Below are positions 7,455 through 11,294 of a DNA stretch of 11,294 nt, one piece after another; the stretch's first letter is position 1, and the number at the start of each line of letters is the position of its first letter. A program made the translations under genes and the position numbers. Origin of the DNA: Phycisphaerae bacterium (lineage in GTDB: Bacteria; Planctomycetota; Phycisphaerae; UBA1845; PWPN01). The stretch is taken from positions 1-11,294 of the forward strand of contig DAOOIV010000144.1 in assembly GCA_035384605.1 (NCBI GenBank), in the 5' to 3' direction. The notes under the pieces are model-generated. The model saw nothing but the letters and a program-made list of their open reading frames with translations, was not told the DNA's origin and searched no databases.

Positions 7455-8486
7455 TTACCGGGCTCGTTCCTTGATCGCCTTGATCATCATCGGAATCACT
7501 TTGTTCAGATCGCCCACGATGCCATAGTGTGCGACGGAGAAGATCGGGGCGTTGGCGTCCTTGTTGATCGCGATGATCTTGGCGGACTCTTCCATGCCCG
7601 CGCGGTGTTGGATGGCCCCGCTGATCCCGCAGGCCACGTACAGGGCCGGGCGCACCGTGGTGCCGGTCTGGCCGATCTGGTGTTCTTTGCCGATCAGGCC
7701 GCTGTCGACGGCAGCGCGGGAGGCTCCCACTGCGGCGCCCAGGACACCGGCCAAATCGTAGATCAACTGGAAATTCTCCTTGCTGCCGACTCCCCCGCCG
7801 CCGGCCACGATCACGCGCGCACCCTTGAGGTTAACCTTCTGCTTCTCGCGGTGTCGTTCGACGATTTTGACCACCCCGGTAACGCCATCAAGGCTGACCT
7901 TCTCGAGAATGAGGTCCCCCGTTCGTTTCGGGTTGCCATCGGCCAGGCGCATGACGCCTTCGCGAACGGTCGCCATCTGCGGCCATCGCCGGGGATTCAC
8001 GATCGTGGCGATGATGTTCCCACCAAAGGCCGGCCGAATCTGCAAGAGAAGGTCCTGGAACGTCTCCTTGCTCTTGGGATCGGTGTAGTCGCCGATGTCC
8101 AAGTCGGTACAGTCCGCGGTCAGACCGGCCTTCATTTCCGAGGCCACCCGGGGCGCCAGGTCGCGTCCCAGCGCCGTGGCCCCATACAGCACGATCTGCG
8201 GCTTATGCTTGTTGATCAACTCACAGATGACGCGGGCATACGGTAGCGTGCGGTAGTACTCCAGTTGCGGATCGTCAACGCAATACACGTTGTCAGCGCC
8301 ATGGGCGATCAACCGGTTTGACAAGTCGCGCACTCGATACCCCGGCAACACCGCTCCCATCTTGACCTTCAGGCGGTCTGCCATCTCGCGGGCCTTGCCG
8401 CAGAGCTCCAGCGATACCTCGCTGAGATTGCCGTCTTCCTGCTCCGCGAAGACCCAGACTTCACCTTTCCGATTCGGTTCAATCAT
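7455..8486 (-). CDS. etfA: Electron-transfer flavoprotein alpha subunit
   Basis: From ATG at 8486 the protein is 343 residues, longer than the usual 310-320. The N-terminal domain has VLYGATALGRDLAPRVASEM (99-118), the GLTADCTDL block (121-129) and RPAFGGNIIATIVNPRRWPQ (151-170) with MATVREGVM. The C-terminal FAD domain has VIVAGGGGVGSKENF (225-239), AAVGASRAAVDSG (251-263), QIGQTGTTVRPALYVACGIS (270-289), GAIQHRAGM and AIINKD-like AINKDANAPIF. These bind the alpha-FAD that shuttles electrons. The usual Arg in GGRG is Gly here, which is noted as a finding. An ATG at 8609 is in frame but adds 41 residues that overlap the etfB end and do not look like ETF, so 8486 is preferred. It lies 100 bp after etfB and ends two nt before the dehydrogenase start. 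Confidence 0.93.
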   Translation of the reverse strand: MIEPNRKGEVWVFAEQEDGNLSEVSLELCGKAREMADRLKVKMGAVLPGYRVRDLSNRLIAHGADNVYCVDDPQLEYYRTLPYARVICELINKHKPQIVLYGATALGRDLAPRVASEMKAGLTADCTDLDIGDYTDPKSKETFQDLLLQIRPAFGGNIIATIVNPRRWPQMATVREGVMRLADGNPKRTGDLILEKVSLDGVTGVVKIVERHREKQKVNLKGARVIVAGGGGVGSKENFQLIYDLAGVLGAAVGASRAAVDSGLIGKEHQIGQTGTTVRPALYVACGISGAIQHRAGMEESAKIIAINKDANAPIFSVAHYGIVGDLNKVIPMMIKAIKERAR

Positions 8487-8586
8487 ATCTGCTCGACTCT
8501 CAGTCCAAGCCGTCAAACCCCGGTTTTCCCCCGGAAACTGCAACCACCGGAACGGGACGCCGACGGCCGACCGCTGATCGCTTACG

Positions 8587-9501
8587 TCACCCCAGTGTAT
8601 GATCCACAATCAGCTCGTGAATCATTTTTCGGATACCCTCCTCCGTCGCGGGAACCTCGGCGTATCCTTCTTTCTTCAACACAATCGACTGGATTCGGTG
8701 GACCTTTGTCGGCGAACCCGACATGCCGCACCAGGCCAGATCCGCTCCAATGTCCTCCAGATCCCACTGCTCGATCAGCAGCTTGCGGCTCTTGAGATCA
8801 GCCGCTCTGCGGGAGACCTCCCTCGCCTGCTCATCGGCCGACGCCTGCGGCATCTGCTGGGCGACGTCCGCGGCAATCTCGGCCTCCGCTCGGGCTCGTT
8901 TGTACAGCATGATCCGTTTGGCCGCCGCCGGCCGCGGCTGGTTGGCCGTATCAAGCACCGTCATCAACACCGGCAGCCGGCATTCCACAATCTCCCAGCC
9001 GTTGCCGACATTGCGGCGTGCCCGGATCGTCCGCCCTGCCAACTCCACGATCTGTTCCAGGTACGTAACCTGCGGAATGCCCAATTTTTCAGCCATCTGT
9101 GGACCGACTTGGGCGGTATCGCCATCAATGGCCTGACGACCACAGAAGACAATGTCGAACTTGCCGAGGGTTTTGACGGCTCGTGACAGGATGTAGCTGG
9201 TCGCGAGTGTGTCGCTGGCCGCGGCACGACGATCCGTCACCAGAATGGCGCGGTCCGCCCCTCGGTACAGGCAGTCCCGCAGCACCTCACAAGCGGTCGG
9301 CGGCCCCATCGTAACCGCAGTCACCGTACCCCCGTGCGTCTCGCGGACCCCCAGAGCCGCTTCGAGAGCATGCAGATCCTCCGGATTGAAGATGGCAGGC
9401 AAGGCCGCACGATTCACCGTTCCATCGGCCTTCATGGCCTCGCCGGTGATGTTGGCAGTATCCGGGACCTGCTTGACACATACAACGCAATCGTAGCTCA
9501 A
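8587..9501 (-). CDS. etfB: Electron-transfer flavoprotein beta subunit, bifurcating-like (group 2) type
   Basis: From TTG at 9501 the protein has 304 residues and starts (M)SYDCVVCVKQVPDTANITGE, the standard EtfB N-terminus. Diagnostic blocks are VTAVTMGPPTACEVLRD (60-76), SDTLATSYILSRAV (96-109), CGRQAIDGDTAQVGPQMAEK (120-139) and GSPTKV (262-267). MGPP and DGDTAQVGP are, from memory, shared by group 2 ETFs that include NADH-dependent bifurcating enzymes; ordinary respiratory EtfB reads closer to DDDxNQTGQM. The protein holds the AMP/second-FAD site and partners EtfA and the dehydrogenase encoded downstream. TTG is chosen over a GTG at 9564 because GGGAG lies seven nt upstream of it and the extra residues from 9564 are a Gly-rich stretch unlike ETF. 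A small ORF ends within this start codon (TTGA). Confidence 0.93.
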   Translation of the reverse strand: MSYDCVVCVKQVPDTANITGEAMKADGTVNRAALPAIFNPEDLHALEAALGVRETHGGTVTAVTMGPPTACEVLRDCLYRGADRAILVTDRRAAASDTLATSYILSRAVKTLGKFDIVFCGRQAIDGDTAQVGPQMAEKLGIPQVTYLEQIVELAGRTIRARRNVGNGWEIVECRLPVLMTVLDTANQPRPAAAKRIMLYKRARAEAEIAADVAQQMPQASADEQAREVSRRAADLKSRKLLIEQWDLEDIGADLAWCGMSGSPTKVHRIQSIVLKKEGYAEVPATEEGIRKMIHELIVDHTLG

Positions 9502-9695
9502 CCCACTGCTCCCACGCTCACGACCCGATCCGCCCAAACCACCACCCCCGCCGGGTGCAGGCACACCCCTTCCCTGGCTCCGATCAGGTGTAGTCGGATC
9601 TTACCCCCGATGCAGCACCGGGCCGCCTCAGGCAATAGAGCCGAGATGTTAGCCGTCGATTCCCAGACCGTCAACGCCGTCCCTGCGTACCGCAA
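9498..9695 (-). CDS. Small ORF of 65 codons overlapping the etfB start (tentative)
   Basis: A frame from TTG at 9695 to TGA at 9498-9500 encodes MRYAGTALTVWESTANISAL followed by a segment with several Val, Cys and Gly residues (ARCCIGGKIRLHLIGAREGV and VVVWADRVVSVGAVG). Its TGA overlaps the etfB TTG by TTGA, the arrangement of translational coupling. Counting by hand, about 75% of third positions are G or C, which is compatible with coding in this genome but not decisive. No strong Shine-Dalgarno precedes the TTG, and the protein matches nothing I know. It could equally be a leader stretch without product. Confidence 0.28.
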   Translation of the reverse strand: MRYAGTALTVWESTANISALLPEAARCCIGGKIRLHLIGAREGVCLHPAGVVVWADRVVSVGAVG

Positions 9696-9700
9696 GCCCC

Positions 9701-9729
9701 GGACAAGCCCTCACACAGTTCGCTTGTCC
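9701..9729. promoter_or_regulatory. Operator-like inverted repeat overlapping the -35 of the nfu promoter
   Basis: GGACAAGC (9701-9708) and GCTTGTCC (9722-9729) are perfect 8-bp arms with centres 21 bp apart, i.e. two helical turns, as in many repressor or activator sites. The right arm contains the -35 hexamer TTGTCC of the rightward promoter, and the site lies just upstream of the leftward etf transcript region. A hairpin role in RNA is possible but the spacing favours a DNA-bound dimer. The regulator is not identifiable. Confidence 0.4.
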
Positions 9730-9752
9730 TGAAGCCTTTGGGGAACTATACT
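9724..9752 (+). promoter_or_regulatory. Sigma-70-type promoter for the Nfu-type gene
   Basis: TTGTCC (9724-9729), a 17-bp spacer and TATACT (9747-9752) match the -35/-10 consensus at 4/6 and 5/6. Transcription would start near 9759, leaving a leader of about 45 nt before the ATG at 9804. Confidence 0.6.
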
Positions 9753-9756
9753 TAGG

Positions 9757-9772
9757 GCAGTCGTAATACTGC
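9757..9772. repeat. Short dyad at the predicted transcription start
   Basis: GCAGT (9757-9761) and ACTGC (9768-9772) flank a 6-nt centre, right at the predicted start point of the nfu transcript. It could be an operator or the 5' hairpin of the mRNA. Five-base arms can arise by chance. Confidence 0.25.
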
Positions 9773-9803
9773 GACCGTGGTTACTCACAAGAGGCCCAAC
9801 ACC

Positions 9804-10061
9804 ATGCCAGACACAACCGGCGATGCAGCAAACTCAATCCGTGCCCGCGTGGCGGCCGTCATCGAGAAAATCCGACCGTATATCCAAGGGGACGGTGGCG
9901 ATATCGAGCTGGTCGACATCGACGCCAACAACGCCGTCCACGTCCGGCTTCAGGGCGCCTGCTCAGGATGCCCCTCGGCTGCGATGACACTCAAGATGGG
10001 TGTGGAGCGGGCCATCAAGCAGCAAGTGCCTGAAATCACGGAAGTTGTCCGGGTCGGGTAG
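9804..10061 (+). CDS. Nfu-type (NifU C-terminal domain) Fe-S cluster scaffold/carrier
   Basis: The 85-residue protein is a stand-alone NifU C-terminal domain: helix AVIEKIRPYI (18-27), the conserved GDGGDIELVDID (29-40), a beta strand VHVRLQGAC, and the cluster-binding CSGCPSA with Cys53 and Cys56, followed by LKMGVERAIKQQVPEI. Two such subunits hold a shared [4Fe-4S] cluster and hand it to target enzymes. ATG at 9804 is preferred because AAGAGG lies nine nt upstream; an in-frame GTG at 9777 has no ribosome site and adds nine residues outside the domain. It is transcribed divergently from the etf operon from the promoter at 9724-9752. ETF itself binds flavins, not Fe-S, so a link to the operon would be through its electron acceptors and is only inferred. 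Confidence 0.92.
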   Translation: MPDTTGDAANSIRARVAAVIEKIRPYIQGDGGDIELVDIDANNAVHVRLQGACSGCPSAAMTLKMGVERAIKQQVPEITEVVRVG

Positions 10062-10668
10062 TACCGACCTGCCCTTCCAGCGGCAACGCGATTAGCATCT
10101 GATCCGACTGCCGAATACTGCCATGTCACGGGCGAACCGGCCGCGCAGCCGAGTCTCCCCCGTCGGCCATCCGATGGACGATGACTCGTTGAAGGCCGTG
10201 CAGCAGTCAGTCATGCGCAGCGCGCTTCTCCGGACCGACGGCTGTCAGGCAAGAACCGCCGCCCGAACCGGGAATCTGCCTGCCTTCCCGCAGGCGCCCG
10301 CGGAAACAACGTGATGAAACAGACCAATCACCCCTTCTTGGCCCAGGAGCAATCAGCGCGGGTGCCCGACCTCGTTTTTGAGGCGGGGGAGCGACGATCA
10401 CGGCGGGCAACGCTTCCAGCGAACACCCCCCGGCAAGCTCGAACCTCGCCAGGGTGCAGGCGGAATCGACCCGACCACTCGCTTCTCGGCAAACCCGGCA
10501 GAGATCAAGGCATGCGCAATCGACCGCCCAGGGAATCGGCGATGATTCATTGATGACGCGCGGGTCATCCATTAAGAACTCTTCCTGTCACCCCCTCTCC
10601 TTCTGGCTGATGCTGCACCAAAAAGAAGTATGAAATCCAGCAAATCTCAAAAAAATGGTGCTCAACCC
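10062..10668. other. About 600 bp without a convincing gene
   Basis: No frame has a recognisable domain. A minus-strand frame from ATG at 10572 to 10207 (121 codons) is preceded by AGGAAGAG six nt upstream and its first 65 codons look moderately protein-like and Cys-rich (DCACLDLCRVC), but the second half is basic, repetitive in Arg and Gly, and resembles a chance frame. Plus-strand frames at 10123-10314 and 10311-10553 are Arg-rich and unrecognised. Two compact hairpins are visible: GCCTGC-CTTCCC-GCAGGC at 10278-10295 and GATGAC-GCGCGG-GTCATC at 10552-10569, neither followed by a T-tract; the first could end the nfu transcript. From about 10600 base composition becomes clearly AT-richer, ending in an A-tract before the next promoter. 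Confidence 0.45.
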
Positions 10669-10697
10669 TTGCCAACCGATGATCTCTCGTGTATGCT
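10641..10697 (+). promoter_or_regulatory. Strong-looking sigma-70-type promoter with upstream A-tract
   Basis: TTGCCA (10669-10674, 5/6), a 17-bp spacer and TATGCT (10692-10697, 4/6). An A-rich stretch (10641-10655, including seven consecutive A) lies just upstream, where an UP element would be. Transcription would begin near 10704 and lead into three short frames. A direct repeat TTGCAG occurs at 10700-10705 and 10716-10721, across the predicted start. Confidence 0.6.
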
Positions 10698-10738
10698 TCT
10701 TGCAGTTGTATCAAATTGCAGGATCTCAGAGATGAAGT

Positions 10739-10765
10739 AGGGTAACGCATAATGCGGTCTACCCT
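10739..10765 (+). promoter_or_regulatory. Hairpin enclosing ribosome site and AUG of the 28-codon ORF
   Basis: AGGGTA (10739-10744) pairs with TACCCT (10760-10765); an inner CGC/GCG stem (10746-10748 and 10754-10756) closes a five-base loop ATAAT. The 5' arm holds the AGGG that would act as Shine-Dalgarno and the loop holds the first two bases of the AUG at 10752. Translation could therefore be controlled by opening of the stem. Inferred from pairing only. Confidence 0.35.
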
Positions 10766-10838
10766 TCTTCTTCTTCTTCTTGTTGTTGTTGTTGTTGTTG
10801 TCGTCTCAGGCAGTCGGCCGGTTCATCGGCTCCGGTGA
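10752..10838 (+). CDS. 28-codon hydrophobic peptide encoded by triplet repeats
   Basis: ATG at 10752 to TGA at 10836-10838. The peptide begins MRSTLLLLLLVVVVVVVV and ends SGSRPVHRLR. Leu6 is encoded by six CTT codons and the first six Val by six GTT codons, so the core is a (CTT)6(GTT)6 microsatellite. It has the build of a signal peptide or single membrane helix: Arg at position 2, a 14-residue hydrophobic core and a basic tail. AGGG lies nine nt upstream, inside a hairpin. It could be a real small membrane peptide, a leader peptide, or the start of a secreted gene that is now broken: the same frame, after this stop, continues to the start of the DUF1460-like gene at 10956. Confidence 0.4.
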   Translation: MRSTLLLLLLVVVVVVVVSGSRPVHRLR

Positions 10839-10863
10839 ACACGACCAAAGGAGGTCTGCGCAC

Positions 10864-10959
10864 ATGAAACGGCTCATCGTCTTGGCGGTTCACACAGGCA
10901 ACGAAGGACGGTTTGGCATGTATCCTTGTCCGGTATCCAGGAGCGGGAGGACTCTATGA
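10864..10959 (+). CDS. 31-codon ORF with perfect Shine-Dalgarno, overlapping the next gene
   Basis: ATG at 10864 is preceded by AAAGGAGG (10847-10854) with nine nt spacing, the best ribosome site in the window. The frame encodes 31 residues starting MKRLIVLAVHTGNEGRFGMY and ending with Cys, Pro, Ser and Arg residues. TGA at 10957-10959 overlaps the ATG of the DUF1460-like gene (ATGA). I know no homologue. A leader peptide that couples translation to the downstream gene is one reading; a true microprotein is another. The signal is mainly the ribosome site and the overlap. Confidence 0.4.
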   Translation: MKRLIVLAVHTGNEGRFGMYPCPVSRSGRTL

Positions 10960-11294
10960 GGAATTCTAGATGGGCCCTTGCTTTCTTTCCGTCGCTGACT
11001 GTTATTGCCAGCACGGTCGCAGGCACCGGGACTGATCTTCCGGAGGACAAACCAATCCACGAGATGGCGGACAGTGAATTGCTTACGTACATGGGATGGC
11101 TCCGCAACACAGTTACTGAGCCGTCGGAGCGACTTGCGCGGGTGGCCATACGTTCTGTCGGGCAACCATATTGCTTTGGTTCATCCTCGGCCATGTTCGA
11201 TCACAGGAAAAGCGATTGCGTCACCTTTGTCGAACACTCGATGCCAGCGTCGTTCTGAAAGTGCAGAGATTTCGCCGGTTTGAATATGTAGTCT
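10956..11294 (+). pseudogene. DUF1460-like secreted protein (NlpC/P60 superfamily), frameshifted and running off the window
   Basis: ATG at 10956 has GGGAG(G) five nt upstream. The N-terminus is a short signal peptide (MRNSRWALAFFPSLTVIAST, then VAGTG). The middle, ERLARVAIRSVGQPYCFGSS followed by KSDCVTFVEHSM, matches from memory DUF1460-type proteins, which are NlpC/P60-like cysteine hydrolases acting on cell wall; the Cys of SDCVTFVE is the expected nucleophile. The frame stops at TGA 11256-11258, right after this motif. In another frame, from about 11239 to the edge, DASVVLKVQRFRRFEYVV resembles the segment that normally follows (aromatic, then LQRxRYxxG). This suggests a single indel near 11232-11255. 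The span between QPY and SDC also seems shorter than in family members I recall. A decayed gene is most likely; a sequencing error is possible. The far C-terminus is outside the window. Confidence 0.6.

Noticed and set aside
6424..7527. 367-codon plus-strand frame
   Set aside because: It is antisense to the acyl-CoA dehydrogenase, whose motifs are complete; the plus-strand protein has no recognisable content and arises from GC-rich third positions.
7527..8246. 239-codon plus-strand frame
   Set aside because: Antisense to etfA, which has all its conserved blocks; no independent support.
9502..9564. Upstream GTG start for EtfB giving a Gly-rich N-terminal extension
   Set aside because: The extension is unlike ETF, and the TTG at 9501 has GGGAG seven nt upstream and yields the canonical N-terminus.
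10552..10569. GATGAC/GTCATC hairpin as a rho-independent terminator
   Set aside because: No T-tract follows on either strand, and there is no clear gene ending beside it.
10765..10804. (CTT)6(GTT)6 as the start of a CRISPR-like or tandem repeat array
   Set aside because: It is a simple triplet microsatellite inside a short ORF, with no spacers and no larger repeat unit.

Overview
The window reads as chromosomal DNA of a GC-rich (roughly 60%) bacterium, most likely a planctomycete (Planctomycetota, perhaps Phycisphaerae). This is inferred from the style of several genes: a secreted protein with a small SH3-like beta-barrel, a membrane-anchored LysM plus L,D-transpeptidase protein, a DUF1460-like (NlpC/P60-type) secreted protein, and an acyl-CoA dehydrogenase encoded beside both subunits of an electron-transfer flavoprotein. 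There is no rRNA, tRNA or CRISPR array that I can recognise. Most of the window is ordinary core metabolism; the ends are less orderly.

Layout. (1) 1-673, minus: the N-terminal 224 residues of a secreted protein that runs off the left edge, with a perfect TATAAT about 100 bp upstream. (2) 968-1186: the C-terminal scrap of an IS66-type transposase with a plausible right-end inverted repeat. (3) 1237-2153, minus: a GNAT acetyltransferase of the short ArgA-like type, followed by a small two-helix membrane protein. (4) 2154-2516: a 363-bp divergent intergenic region with a nested inverted repeat. (5) 2517-5639, plus: rarA, 5-formyltetrahydrofolate cyclo-ligase (start overlaps the rarA stop) and a LysM/YkuD L,D-transpeptidase. 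(6) 5701-9501, minus: a convergent operon transcribed etfB, etfA, acyl-CoA dehydrogenase. EtfB carries residues I associate with the bifurcating (group 2) ETFs. A 65-codon ORF overlaps the etfB start through TTGA. (7) 9696-9803: a divergent control region with a good sigma-70-like promoter for an Nfu-type Fe-S scaffold gene (9804-10061) and two dyads around it. (8) 10062-10668: about 600 bp with no convincing gene. (9) 10669-11294, plus: a strong-looking promoter, then three closely packed short reading frames: a 28-codon hydrophobic peptide built from (CTT)6(GTT)6, a 31-codon ORF with a perfect Shine-Dalgarno, and, overlapping it by ATGA, a DUF1460-like gene that appears frameshifted.

How the parts fit. 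The etfB-etfA-acd operon forms a complete module for acyl-CoA oxidation or, if the ETF really bifurcates, for NADH-linked enoyl-CoA chemistry; Nfu across the divergent promoter could supply Fe-S clusters to the same redox metabolism. RarA, the folate enzyme and the cell-wall enzyme are a same-strand housekeeping cluster. No defence or otherwise clearly new multi-gene system is visible. The least explained stretch is the right-hand end, where a start-codon-sequestering hairpin, a triplet-repeat peptide and a broken secreted gene lie downstream of one promoter.
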